NCBI GenBank assembly: GCA_004431415.1 | Contig: QPMI01000495.1 | Span: 152,501 to 216,500, forward strand | Origin: Cyanophora paradoxa | Lineage: Eukaryota; Glaucocystophyceae; Cyanophorales; Cyanophoraceae | DNA: 64,000 nucleotides | Direction: 5' to 3' | Shown: positions 7,335-18,593 of the stretch, one piece after another | How positions within the stretch are numbered: position 1 is the stretch's first letter | Layout: each line of letters opens with the position of its first letter | Program-made: the position numbers and the translations under genes | Notes under the pieces: model-generated | Seen by the model: the letters and a program-made list of their open reading frames with translations, nothing else | Told to the model about the DNA's origin: nothing | Database searches by the model: none

Positions 7335-9118
7335 ATGGCGTTCATCGTGCCTGTGCCCGGATGCGGCAGGGTCGAGCTGACTGCAGCACCATTAACAGAG
7401 CCGTGCTGCGCTCCACGAACGCTCGCGCCAGTCCTCTCCCGCCGTCCCCGGCAGCGCCCGGCGCGCCCGGCGCGCCCGGCCGTGAGCTTCAGCGCCTCGT
7501 TCAGCCCCTGCCGGAGCTTCTGCGTCCACGTGACCCAATCGGAGTTGGACGACGTCGACAGTGGCGAAGAGGTGATCATCGACGTCGCGTTCCCGGCCTC
7601 GCACACGTTCGATGAAGACACTTCCTCTGGAAGCGGCGGCGGCGGCGGCAGCGGGCCTCGAAGCAAGGCCGTGGCTCTGGGGCCCGAGGACGAGGAGCCG
7701 GAGACGGGGGACGCTGCGGAATCCTCAGATAGGGCGCCTGACACTGCTGTAGGGCGCATCATTGCTGGTGTGTAGTCTTGCGCGCTCTTCATGCGCCGTC
7801 TCGACCCGCCAGCAGAGTACAACCGGTTGCTCGAGGTGTATCCGCTGCTGACAAAAAGCGTGACGAGCGCGGTGCGCCCCTTGCATTGCAATCGAGCGCA
7901 CCGGCGTAGCTGACGTGGATTCGTAGCTGTTCTGCGGTCTCGCAGACGTCCTCTCCCAGCTCATCGCGCGGCGGCAACTGCAAGAAGGGCAGCTCCCTGA
8001 GCGGCTGAAATTCGACAGAGTCGCCCGCATGGCGATTGTAGGGCTGATCCTCAACGGACCCACAATCCATGCGTGGTGCGCCGGCGTCCTAGCCGATCTC
8101 CCGCGGGGCCGCTAGCCCGCCCGCAGCCGATTTGACTGCCGCTTTCGCCCGCCCTGCGCCGCTTAGGTACAACCTCTTTCTCGGTGCGCCGCTCGCGAAG
8201 CTTTTGCTTATCGCCTTCGGCTGACGGAACGCGCGCCGTGTTCGCTCCCGCAGACCGCGTGGTCCCCGGAAAGTCCACACGCGACGTGATCATCAAGCTG
8301 ATTCTGGACGAAACAATCTTTGCCCCTCTGAGGTCAGTCCGCGGGCGCTCCGCCTCTGGGAGGGAGAGCCAGCATGCGCGCTTGTTCCTGTCCCGTCCCG
8401 TCCTGAGCCCACCGCGCAGTGTTGTCGCATTCTTTGTCCTCATGAGCGTCTTGGAGGGGAGGGACAATGCGGTGCGTTTTGCGGCCCGCTGTGCTGCGCC
8501 GTGGTGCCGCGGTTGGCCAGCTCGCGCGATTGATCGAACCGTCACGTCACAGTACATGCGGGACCGCGTCAAGCAGGAGTTCTGGCCCACGTACTTCGCC
8601 GGTTCGAGCGTCGAATCTCCGTTTCCGCACAACCTCGTGATTGTGGCGCAGACATGTCGATCTGGCCCATGGCGCAGGCGATCAATTTCAAATGGGTCCC
8701 CCGCCTCTACTGCGCGCTGTACATGAACGTGCGCGCTTTCCTGCTTCGTCGACATTTCTCTAGAATTTTATTCGATCTTCGTATTCCTCGATATATTAAA
8801 TCCGCACGACGTATCTCAACGCCGGGCTAATTGAAAGTGATTCAAGAGAGCCACTACTGCGCTCTCGCTGCCGCATCCGTCCGCCCGCCACCACTGACTA
8901 CGGTTGGACGCGTCGCGTCGTGTCTTGCAGGTCGTTAGCGTCGGGTGGGCCGTGTTCCTGGCTGGCCAGGCGCAGAAGCAGGTGCGAAAGAGTCGGCCAC
9001 TGATGCATCTTCTTCGAATTTGTCATCACCTTCGGCGCCGCGCTTCGATTGAGCTGATTTCGGCATGCAGGTCGTTAGGACCGACGCACCTGCACTGGTG
9101 TCCGGCAAATCCTCCTAG
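7335..9118 (+). CDS. Mpv17/PMP22 family membrane protein with long N-terminal extension
   Basis: Nine exons give 332 residues. Exons 2-9 encode an entire Mpv17 fold: YNRLLEVYPLLTKSVTSA, ADVLSQLIARR, FDRVARMAIVGLILNGP with HAWY, the KLILDETIFAPL helix, FFVLMSVLEG, KQEFWPTYF, the hallmark WPMAQAINFKWVP (7th exon, 8652-8728) and a last helix VSVGWAVFLAGQAQKQ. Family members are multi-pass proteins of the mitochondrial inner membrane or peroxisome that affect mitochondrial DNA or solute permeability. Intron 3 (8078-8253) must be GC-AG: only this donor makes HAWY join RVVPGKSTRD as in animals. Exon 1 adds about 144 residues (Arg/Pro-rich, then acidic and Gly-rich) not known in small Mpv17 proteins. 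Its end fits exon 2 in phase, but its start is uncertain. Confidence 0.85.
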
Positions 9119-10272
9119 CCACGACTCTCCCCCCCCTGTCCCTCCAACTCCGGAGGCGGCGTCCGACGCTGGCCCTGCCAGGCTGTCGCCCCTCTCCGTA
9201 ACTTTCATCCCCCTTCCCCCCCCCCCCTCGACCCCCACCCGCCCCGTGCGAGTTCCTTCGTTCGCAGATCTCAGTTAACGTTTCATTGGCAGAGATCGTC
9301 AGATGTAGTAGCTGTTATGCAGTTGATTTTAGCTCAGAGATACGAGAACTTCGTGTCCTGCGGTATTCTCGAGCTCGCACAGCACGCGTTTTCATTTCAA
9401 ATTCGATCGTGTATGTCTCGCGATTTTGATTTTCAATCCTTACAGTATGCCAGATATCGATCCTGCGGGACCGCCCAGATCTAGATCTCCAAGTCGCGAA
9501 CGCCCGGCACGGGGGCCCGGTCGATTCGACGTACCGTATTAAATATTAGTAGTGCACGCACGCATCGGCCGTCAGACATCATGATCAAAAACGGCGGGGC
9601 CCGCCCGGCCCCTGGGCGCCAGGCCGCCGGGCCGGTAACCCACTGGGCCACTGAGCTCGAGGGGCCCGGGGCCAGTTGGGTTCAACGGTTGTCCGACGGT
9701 CGCAGAGCTTTGGAGCCTCAGGGCCTCGAGCTCGGAGCTAGCCGCTGAGCCGCTGAGCCGCGGAGCGCTCGAGCTCTCAGGCTCTGGGTCCGACGGGCCT
9801 CAGGGCCTACTAGTATGCCATGATGGTACTATGATATCGATATCGATCATCAGTGAGACTCAGTCACTGAGTGACTCTGAGAGTCAAATCCGACTCGGCG
9901 ATGATCCTCATGCACGAATCATTGAATTCAAAAAGTAACACCGTATACGAAGTAGTACAGAGCTCGAGTAAACTTGAAACATGTCGCTTATCGGTGAAAG
10001 ATAGCGATCGATTGATCGCATACTCAGTGACTACAAGGCTGCCAAAGCAGCTAATCTACATCTACCTTGACTAACATATTTATTATAGAGTGAAATTCGA
10101 AATGCGGAAAGACAATATCGTCTGGACTGCAGGATATACAGGTAAAGCACAACGAAACGAAATTCGAAGCTTAAGGCTTCCTGTCCCGCGACTAGCCTAC
10201 ATAGCTAGGGGCCTGGAGAAATCTAGCTGTAAATAGAAAGAAGAGCAGACCTAGCACAGCCACATGCGAATC
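9119..10272. other. Intergenic region, no gene seen
   Basis: Lies between the 3' ends of the Mpv17 gene and phosphodiesterase A. It contains GC-rich palindromic patches at 9590-9800 (gggcccggggcc, gctgagccgctgagccg), a gagtcactgagtgactc-like palindromic stretch near 9850-9890, and an AT-richer tail from 9880 on. No conserved protein is recognised in any frame. Confidence 0.45.
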
Positions 10273-13200
10273 TCAGCGTGGGGTGGGGCTGGGGCTCAGC
10301 GAAGCCGCCACCAGAGAGGAGGCCCGCGAGGCGGGGCTCTTTACAGTCGGCTCGTCGCTCAGTCGGCGAGCCGGGGGCGGCGCGCCCGCAGGGGTAGGGG
10401 GTTTCGCGGGCGGGGGCAGCCCCAGCTCAGGGGGCGACAGCGCCGGGGGCGCGGGTGGGGGCGGAGGCGGCGCCGTAGCCGGCGTGGCCGTGGCACCCTG
10501 CGGTGCGGCATTCGTGCCCTCGCCGGCGGCCTTTGAGGTGGGGACCGAGGTCAGGGAATTCTTCCGCCCATCTCTAAGCTTCCAGTGGGCGAGGTTGGCG
10601 CGGGCGTGCGCGATGAGGGGGCGGGCGGCGGCGAAGCGCGAGGCCCACGCCTCGAGCAGCGGCAGCGCCAGGAACGAGAGGAAGCCCGCCTGGCGGAGGG
10701 CGAGGTCACACGGCCGGCGCGCGGAGGGGGGGGCCGCCTCTGCGGCGCACCGTCGCGGCCGACGGGAGCGTCGTGGCGCGGTCGCAGTAGGGGGAGATGG
10801 GCAGGCCCAGGCGCCGCTCCTCGTCCCCCTGCCGCCCCCAAGTCGGCCAGGGAGGGGGCGGGGCGGGGGGTACGCGGACCTGCAGGAAGAACTCTTCGCT
10901 GACGCGGCTCGTCCACTCGACGTGCTGCGGCGAGGGCGTAAGGGTGGAGCGGGGGTACAGACAATAAAAGTCCAGGGAAGGGGGCGGGGGGGGGCACCTG
11001 GTACTTGGGCCGCCCCGCGTTGGAGATGTCGGCGACCTGGGCGCTGGGGGCGTCAGCGGCGGCTCGGGATGCGGCGTTCGGGACGGGGGCGCCTTGAGGC
11101 AGAGGGCGATGAAGAGGCCGCGGTCCGCCGCCGTCAGCGGCGCGAACTGCGCCGCCCCGCTGCCCCTGCGAGGCGCGAGGCGTTCAGATCTCGAACCCGG
11201 TGCGCAGAGAGGACGGTCTGGTGCGAGTCCGGAGCGGTGCCGGCGGCGGGAGTTTGCGCGGTGTGCGCTTGGAAGCGGCGTGCGCTTGGGAGCAGAGCAG
11301 CGGTATGCGGCGGCTCACCTGCGGCTCGTTTCGCCGTCACCGGCGCTGCCGGTGGAGCTCTGTCCCCCTGGGCTGTCGGCGCCCCCGGCAAGTCAGCTCA
11401 GGCGAGAACGCGAGTCCGGCTCTGGTTGGGTCCCTGGTGCGCCCGGGGGGCGGCGGGCACCTGTCTGGGGGCGTCTGGAGGGTGGAGGCGACGACGCGCG
11501 CCTTGAACTCGGCCACCTTCTCAAAGTGCCTGCCCCGCGCCCCTCGGGACCCGGCCGCGCGGGGGCGCCGGGGCCCGCGGGGGGGGGGGGGGGGGGGGGG
11601 GGGCGGACCTGGCCATGTCCGTGGCGAGGACGGCCCCGACGATGATGCGCCGGAACTCGGCCCGCTGCAGCCGCCCCGCTCGCTCGGCCGCGGGGTGGGG
11701 GTGCGGGGACGCGGGCACCTGGTCCTTGGGGAGGTGGGAGACGAAGTCGGTGGCGGGGCTGCGCAGCGCCGCGAACGAGAGCGCCAGGCTGTGGTTCTCC
11801 AGCATGCTGCGCCCCGCCCCGCGTCACGCGCGCCAGAGCCCGCCGCCGGGGAGGGGTCCGCCCAGCCGGCCGCGCCTCTGGTCGTTGTAGAGCATCGCCA
11901 GCTCCGATTGCGTCGCGATCTCGAAGCCGCTGCCGCGCCGGTCAGGACCCGCTGGAGCGACAGGGGTACACGCGCACTTGTTGCGGCCCTCGTGGTTGAC
12001 ATCGTGGATGACGGCCGCCGTCTTCGGGTGCCGAACGGTCTCAGACTGGGTACAGTGCTGGAGACGGGAGGGGTACGCACCAGGGCGGCGAGCGCGTCGA
12101 GTGGGCGCAGGTGCGCCCGCAGGCCGCCGGCGTGCAGGAGCCACGACATCGCCTGGGCGCGGGGCGTCAGCGGATGGGGTACAGGGACCGCGGACACGGG
12201 AGAGGGTAGACCTGCACGACATCCGCCGCGTGGGTCGAGGAGTGGTCTGGCGTGGGAGGTGGCGAGGGGGGCGGTGTCAGGGTAGGCGCCGGTCCTTCGG
12301 GGTACGAGGACAAAGGCTCACAGGGGACATTCTTGTACCCGCCCTCGACGGAGGCGACGAACGCGCGGAACTTCTTGACGTCGACGGCGTTCGCCTGCAG
12401 GATGGACGTTCTCCTCCCCACCTCAGTCCTGGGTACGAGCACCGCATCAGCCGGGCGGGCCGGAAGCTGGAGAGGGGGGTACGCACGCGAGGAACTCGAG
12501 GGGCCTGCCCCCGGCGTGCCTCTCGAGCGTGAACGCGTCTGCGGGGGTACGGCGGTCGGGGCGCGCCAGGCGGTCTCGGGCCGACGGGCCGCGGCGCACC
12601 GAAGTCGTCCCACGCGTCGGAGACGGCGGCCTCGGCCACCTGCGGCGCAGGTTTCGGAGCTGCTCCTCCAAAGCATCTCGAATGGCGGAGGGAGCGCACG
12701 CTGGAAAGGTCGGCGGAGAAGACGACGTCGCCGAAGGAGCCGGGGCGGGGGAAGGGCGAGGCGGGGGATGCGCGCGGGGGCGTGGGCGAGGGGCGCAGGA
12801 ACGCGTTGCCCGCCACCGGCGCAGCAGCCGGCGCCGGAACCGGACTCCCGGTCGCAAACTGGGGGCGGCGTGAGGCGCGCAGAGGCTCGGCCTCGTTGTT
12901 GTCGCTTCTTCTAAGAAGACGCGAGGCGAGGAGAGTACTATCGATCGAGAGCTGAGCTTCGACCGCTGGAGACGCGATCCCGGGCCGCACCTTATTCCCG
13001 GAGCTGGTGCTCGCGTCCTGGCCCTGCCCCGTGAAGGCCGAGGTCCAGGCTGCGCGGGCCGGCGCTCAGGCGGGAGGCGCCGTGGCGGGGCGGGGCGGGG
13101 CGGGCGGGGCGGGCCCTTGAACTCCTGCAGCGCCTCCACTTCGTCGGCGTCCGATGAGCGCGCCGCCGGCGGGCCCGCCTCCACCAGCGCCTGCGCGGAG

Positions 13201-15167
13201 CCGCCCGCCTCGCTCGCGCTGCGCGGCGGCGCGGCGCGGGCGGGGCGGCGGAGGCCGCACGGTGCCGTTGCGGGCGCCGGCAAGGATGCAGCGGACGGCG
13301 GCGCTGACGACCTCGGCGTGCCGCGTGCTCGCCTGCGTCCCCTCTGCCGCCCCGCCGGGTCAGGCCGGGCGCGAGCGCGGGGCCGGGCGGGCGGGGCGGG
13401 GCGGGCGGGCGCGCCCTCGACGAGCTTCTCGAAGAGGTCGCCGAGGATGTTCACCGCGAACGCCGACGGCGACGTCAGGTCCAGCGAAGAAGTCAAGGAC
13501 CTGCGGCCGGCGGCCCTCCGTGAGCAAGGCGCCGAGGCGCAGAGGCGAGCCCCTCTTCCCCTTCCCCGCGTTCGCGGCCGACTTCGGCGCGGCAGCGGAC
13601 GGGGCGGACCGGAACGCCTGCAGCTCGCTGACGAGGTGCGCCGACTTGGCCTTCAGAATCTCCGACCCCAGCTTGTCCTCCCGCTTCAGCAGGAAGGCCT
13701 GCCGTGCCGTCAGAGGGGCGCGGAGGAGGGGGCGGACGGGAGCGGAAGGGGGGCGCGCCCTGCGGGCGGCGTGCTCGTTGCGGAGGGCGGCGGAGGTGCC
13801 GAAGAGGACGGAGGCGATACAGACGGGGAGGGAGAGGGCGGCATCCCAGCCGGCGTTGCCCCCGTGGTACGAGAAGTCTACGAGGAACGCTGCGCCACGC
13901 GGACGGGCGCGCGTCAGACGGTGGCGCCAGACAGGCGGTGGGCGGCGGGCGGGGCGGGGGCGGGGGCGGGGGCACCGACGGCGAGGGCGGCGCCACAGCC
14001 GTTGACGAGGAGGGCTTGGGCGTAGGAGAGCCCAAGGAACAGGGGCGAGACAAAGGACATCGAGCAGACGCGCGTGAACAGGAACGCTGTCGTGTCCGTC
14101 GTCTGCGGCGCGGCGTGAGAAGAGCGTGCTTCGGTTAGAAGAGAGAGTGCTTAATTCTTTATACGAATTTCTGAAAGGAAGTGTGGACGACGTGGATTAA
14201 GGAAAATAGCGTAGCTAAGCGTGGATCGGTTCGGTTTTGTTTGGGCTTTTTCTAGCTAAATGGCGGGAGTGACGCGAGGAATCGACGTACCCGGGCTGCG
14301 TAGTACATGCTTGCGTACATCGCGACGTTGACGCAGCTGACCCCGAGTTGTACCCGGCTGCGTGAGCGCACGTCAGATGTGATCGCGTGAGGGTCGAATC
14401 AGATCAGAGCGCGTGCCTTCGGGAGAGAATGCGGCGGTGGTCGAGCCACGCCAATGTTACGGAGCCAACGGGTCCGACAGCGATCGAACCCACGATGGCC
14501 GCCAGGTGCTGCGACGGACTCCCGCCGCCCACGGCGCCGAACACGAGTCCCTTGTAGTACCCCAGCACAAAGAGCGCCGCTGGGGGCGGGATGTGAGCAG
14601 GGGGTACGCGGCGGGAGGATCGGAGCAGCGGGTACCGGTAATGAGGAAGTGTGTGATCCCGAACGTGACGGCGAAGCGCGCCCCGGAGAGCTTTCCGCCG
14701 ATCCACTCCTCCTGGAACTCGTGCTCGATGGCGGGGTCGGGGAAGCTGCGGGGGACGAAGCTCGGCTTCTCCCACGACGCGAACGTCTCCGAGAACCACG
14801 AGGCGAGCGCCTGCTTCCGCCCCAGCGAGTTCGAGCTCGGCCCCCGCTGCGCCCGCCGCGCCCGCCGGGGCGGCCCTGGGCCCGGCGCCGGCGCTCCCGC
14901 CGCGGGGCCGAAATGGCCCCGCGCCCCGCCGTCGCCGTATGTGCCTTCCGCGGCCTTCTGTGTCGCTTCGAAGGAGGTGTGCGGCGGGAGGCGGGACGGC
15001 GGCGGGGGCGAGAAGCGGGAGGTGAGGGAGCGGACTTCGATGCGGGAGGGGACGCGCGGCGCCGCAGCCTCCGAGGTGCCGTCCTCGTCTTTGGACGAAA
15101 GAGTCCCCGAGCCCGGCGCCGGCGCTACGTGCACGCGCGGCGCCCGGAAGATCCCCGAGCCGCTCAT
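10273..15167 (-). CDS. Membrane-anchored cyclic-nucleotide phosphodiesterase, copy A
   Basis: Starts at the ATG read from 15167 and ends at the stop 10273-10275. N-terminal part: a disordered leader, a conserved soluble block (LASWFSETFASWEKPSF), then about five hydrophobic segments (FGITHFLIT, ALFVLGYYKGLVFG, AAIVGSIAVGPVGSVTLAW, FLFTRVCSMSFVSPLFLG, AALSLPVCIASVLFG) and a helical linker with a Lys/Glu repeat (FLLKREDKLGSEILKAKS). C-terminal part: a class I phosphodiesterase catalytic domain with HSSTHAADVVQ, VIHDVNHEGRN, SVLENHSLA, VLATDMARHFEKV, ADISNAGR and GLPISPYCDR, so all metal-binding His/Asp residues are present. At least two of its introns are GC-AG. The C-terminal tail is long and proline-rich. 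The likely role is cAMP or cGMP hydrolysis at a membrane. A near-identical paralogue lies inverted at 28156-33152. Confidence 0.85.
11575..11605. repeat. Poly-G tract (poly-C on coding strand) inside phosphodiesterase A intron
   Basis: An almost pure run of about 25 G sits in the intron after the exon ending in ATDMAR. On the transcribed strand it is a C-only polypyrimidine tract far from the acceptor. The paralogue has a poly-C run at the same intron position (31870-31914). Confidence 0.85.
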
Positions 15168-15929
15168 CGCACCCCACCGCTGCCGGCGGAGCTGCCGCGC
15201 TGGATCCCGGCAGACGGCGCTGCGGCGTCTGCCGAAGGCACCAGCTCACGCCAACAACTGCGCACGTCGTCAATGGGGCAGTGCTGCGCGTTCTGCGCGC
15301 CTGTCCCGCGCAGCAGCGCGAGCACGCACCCCGGCCGTGGATCGCCGGCGATCCCGGAGAGCTGGGGAATCCCGCGTCTACGGATGTCACCGCAGCTGGC
15401 GCGGCTGCCCGCCCATCGCGCCCCTCGCGCTGAGGTTGGCGCGCCCCTCGCGCCGAGCTAGGCTACCGACACCGGCGCGATTGGGGCGTTACACCGCCGT
15501 TGCAATTGCGCTTTTTAGCTTGAAACAAATGCCCCAGCTGCTCCCCGCTGCGATTCACGGGAGGAAATGGTCCGCCCCGCAACCTTCGCTGGGGTGCTGC
15601 GGGTGCCTGTAACTAACAGTACTAGTGCTGACTTACTGCAGAGCGGGTGACTAATATCGATCGATCGGCCCGCGCCGCGCGCGCGAGAAGCAGTGTTCAG
15701 CACTTTGAGCGGAGCGGATCGGATGCTTCGGAGCGCGAGCTGGAACTTCGCCTGATAGGCTGCAGGCTACAGTAGCGCAGCTGCGTCCCTGAAATCCAAG
15801 TCTTTAGGACTTCTCTTAGTCGGCGTCGGATCAGGCCCCAGGAAAGGGGGGGGGCGCCAGGAATGGGGTACAACACAAACGCAGCCGTCGCGGACTGAAG
15901 ACAGCCGGGCGGAAGACGTCGACAGCAGG
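15168..15929. other. Divergent intergenic region, phosphodiesterase A / unrecognised gene
   Basis: 762 bp between two divergent starts. The half next to phosphodiesterase A is very GC-rich and could hide a 5' leader. From about 15640 there are short palindromic stretches (atcgatcgat, cgcgccgcgcgcgcg). No conserved protein is seen. Confidence 0.4.
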
Positions 15930-18593
15930 ATGCTGTCGCGGGACAGGCGGTGGGGAGTCGTGCTCGGTAACCCGTACCTCACGTTTGGGATCGAGCCGGA
16001 AGCATCCGTCGCCGAGCTCGAATCAGCTTACGCTGCCCACGTGGAGCTCCTCCGGGACGGAGCCGACCTCAAGGTTCGTTCGGGCTCCCAGCGCTGGCAG
16101 CGCTAGTTGGCCAATCCGCGAGTTTCGCAGCGGGCACTCCTCGGGCTCCTCGCGCAAGACCACATCGCGGAGCTCCGCGCTCGCGAGATTCGCCACTCTG
16201 AGATCTGTGAGTTTCGAGTTCGCGCTGCGGGCCCGCGGGTGGTGCTTTCGCATGTGATCGGTTGCGCAGTATACGAGGCGGCACGCTGCCCCGCGGTCCG
16301 TGACAAGTTTCGCGCAAAAAACTGGCGGGATCTCGTACTCGTCTCGTCACTCGGCGGCATCGCAATCGCGCCGCGCTCGGCGCCGTGCACTGAGTGCGGC
16401 GAGGATCGGGCCAGCAAGAGCCCGCTGCATGCGTTCCGCGATCCCGCGATCTTCCAACGCTGCGGCTACTCCGACGAGATCGTCATCACCAGCGAGCGGC
16501 TGGACGATGCAACCGTGAGCCGCCTCCTCTCGCCCAAGGACCAGCCCGGGGCCCGCGAAAGCTCGCGGCCGTCCGCCGGCCCCTCCTCCGCGAAGCAGGA
16601 GGCGGCCATCGAAGCGGAGGAGGACCCGCGGGGCCGGCTGCGACACGCGACCGAGTCCGGCAAGCCCGCCGGCGCCGGCGCCTCTCCGGCGAAGGTGGGG
16701 CGCCCGAGCTCTGCGGGGGACTCCCCCGCGGCTAAGAAGAAGAAGAAGGCGAGCAAGCAGCTGCAGGGGCGGCCGCCGGCGCCGGCGGCCGCCGCGAAGG
16801 CGAAGCTGTCCGCCGCGGCCGCGGCGAAGCAGGACAAGAAGGCGGCGGCGGGGAAGAAGGGGGCCAAGGCGGCTGGCGCGCCGGCGGCGTCCAAGCGGGG
16901 GGCGCAGCGGCAGGCCTCCCCCGGGCCGCCGAGCGTGGACGGGGTCGCCCCGCTGGTGACCCTCGAGCTCGCGGGCGAGCTGCCGCCCGTCGACGGCCCC
17001 GCGGGGGAGCCCGAACCCGCGCTCGCCGCGGCGGAAGCAGTGACGGTGATGCCGCCGCCGCCGCCGCCGCCGCTGGAGGCTTTCGAGTCCGGTGCGGGCC
17101 GCCGGCAGTCCGAACCCGCCCCGGAGTTGGAGGTGGAGCACCCGGACTCGCCGGCGGGCTCCGACGTCGAGACGCCGATGCCCGTCAGCGGGGGCCCCGC
17201 GCGCCGCGGGCGGCCCAAGATGTTCGCGCCGAAGCCGCCGGGAGCGGTCCCCCCGCCCAACATCCTGGAGCGCTCGCGCCCCATGCGGGCGCAGCTGCAG
17301 GCGTGGGGCGCGGCGGCCCCCGCCAGGGCGGACGTCTACGAGCTGCGCCGGCTGGTGCGCGAGGAGGCGGAGCGCCGGGGGATTGACATGTCGGACTGGT
17401 GCGTCGGCGGCCGCCGGCCGCTCCTGAAGCTCGCTCCATTCGACGCGCGCCGGCAGGTGGAAGCCGCCCCGTGCCCCGTCGAGGGACTTCCGCGCGCCGG
17501 CAGAGCCGAGCGTCGGGGCCGGCCCGAGCGGGTCCGCGGGGGATGCCGACCCTGCCCAGCCCGCTCCCAAGCGATCCCGGCGGTCCGCCCCGCGCTCTCT
17601 TGCCCCCTCGCTCCCTGAGACTTCTCGGCCCGGACCGACGGGCGCGCCTGCGGCGCGGGGCAGGTCCGACGAGCAGCAGCCGCTCGACTCGGAGGCGGGG
17701 GCGGCGGCCGTGTCGGAGGGGGAGCCTGCGGGGGCGGCGGGGGCGGCGGGGGCCGGGGAGGCGGCCGGCGGCAAGCGGCGGCGGAAGGAGCCCGTGCCGG
17801 CGGACCCCGGGCTGGTGCCCGAGGCCTCCGAGGCGATGATGAAAGCGTGCGCGCGCGCCCGCCTGCGGGAGACCAGCGGAGGCCGGGCGGGGCGGGGCGC
17901 AGCGAGCGCTCGCCCAGCGGCCCCGCCCCAATCCGCCTCGGCGCAGGCAAAAGTCCTTTCGAAAGGCGACCTTCTTCGGGCGGTGCGGGGACCCTCAAGG
18001 GCGAATTCGAAGGGCCAAGCTTTGGAGCTGACGCCCGCCCGCAGGCGGGCGCGGGAGTACTGGATCTGGCTTATCCGCCGCTTCCCCCCCGCCCTCGCGA
18101 AGGCGCCCCGACTCCATCCCCGCGTACCGGTTCATCGCGATGTTAAAGGGCCCCGCAGGAGATCGAACCCGCGTACGACCCGGAGACTGCGCCGAATGTG
18201 GAGCCGGACTACGCAACTTGGACTGCCTTCCGGCTGACTGCCTTCGTGGTTCTGACGGCCCGCCGCCGCGGCTGGACCGTGGACGTGTGCGTACCCCTCG
18301 CGATGGAGGGGGAGTTGGGGGGGGGGAGGAGGAGGAGGGGGCAACGCTTGAGCTCACGGGGGTACAGGGACAACCAGGAGCGCGCCTTCCGGTGGCAGCG
18401 CTACACTGACAAGCAGCTGGAGGCTGCCATGTGCGTGCCTTCCCCCGCCCCCTCCCCCCCCCCCCTTCATCTCTTACATCAGCCCACCTGTACCCCCCGC
18501 CGCGTTCGCTTACTCCCCAGCAGTGCGGGGCAGTCGTTAGAAGCCGTGGAGAGTCTGCCGTTCGGCGGATCCGAGCCGCCGGCGCAGGCGTAG
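15930..18593 (+). CDS. Unrecognised multi-exon protein, possible degenerate J-domain, basic/Ala-rich middle
   Basis: I do not recognise the family. Exon 1 (15930-16073) has GNPYLTFGIEPEASVAELES, and later YEAARCPAVRDKFRAKNW, an order that recalls a DnaJ domain (PY..LGI, then an AYE..DP..R helix), but I see no HPD motif. A CTECG pair follows. Then comes a long Lys/Ala/Pro low-complexity region (about 16550-17200) typical of nuclear proteins, a conserved-looking block (DVYELRRLVREEAERRGIDM), a second Ala/Gly/Arg-rich region, and C-terminal exons with DYATWTAFRLTAFVVLTARR and AFRWQRYTDKQLEAA. The stop at 18591-18593 is reached in frame after splicing the last intron. One internal intron near 17449-17497 has matching 12-bp ends. 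The structure is approximate; the function is unknown. Confidence 0.5.

Noticed and set aside
7181-7891. Minus-strand 236-codon frame overlapping SDHAF3 and Mpv17 exon 1
   Set aside because: It overlaps the real SDHAF3 first exon, and the plus-strand frame is in correct phase with Mpv17 exon 2. No homology is recognised for the minus frame.
10283-11506. Long plus-strand reading frame of 407 codons opposite phosphodiesterase A
   Set aside because: Composition is Gly/Arg/Ala dominated, it crosses the introns of the opposite gene, and it shows no family motif. It is a shadow frame caused by high GC.
15930-16300. Calling the unrecognised gene a DnaJ co-chaperone
   Set aside because: The resemblance is limited to the first helix and a later AYE-like helix; the diagnostic HPD tripeptide is not visible in any splice form I tried.
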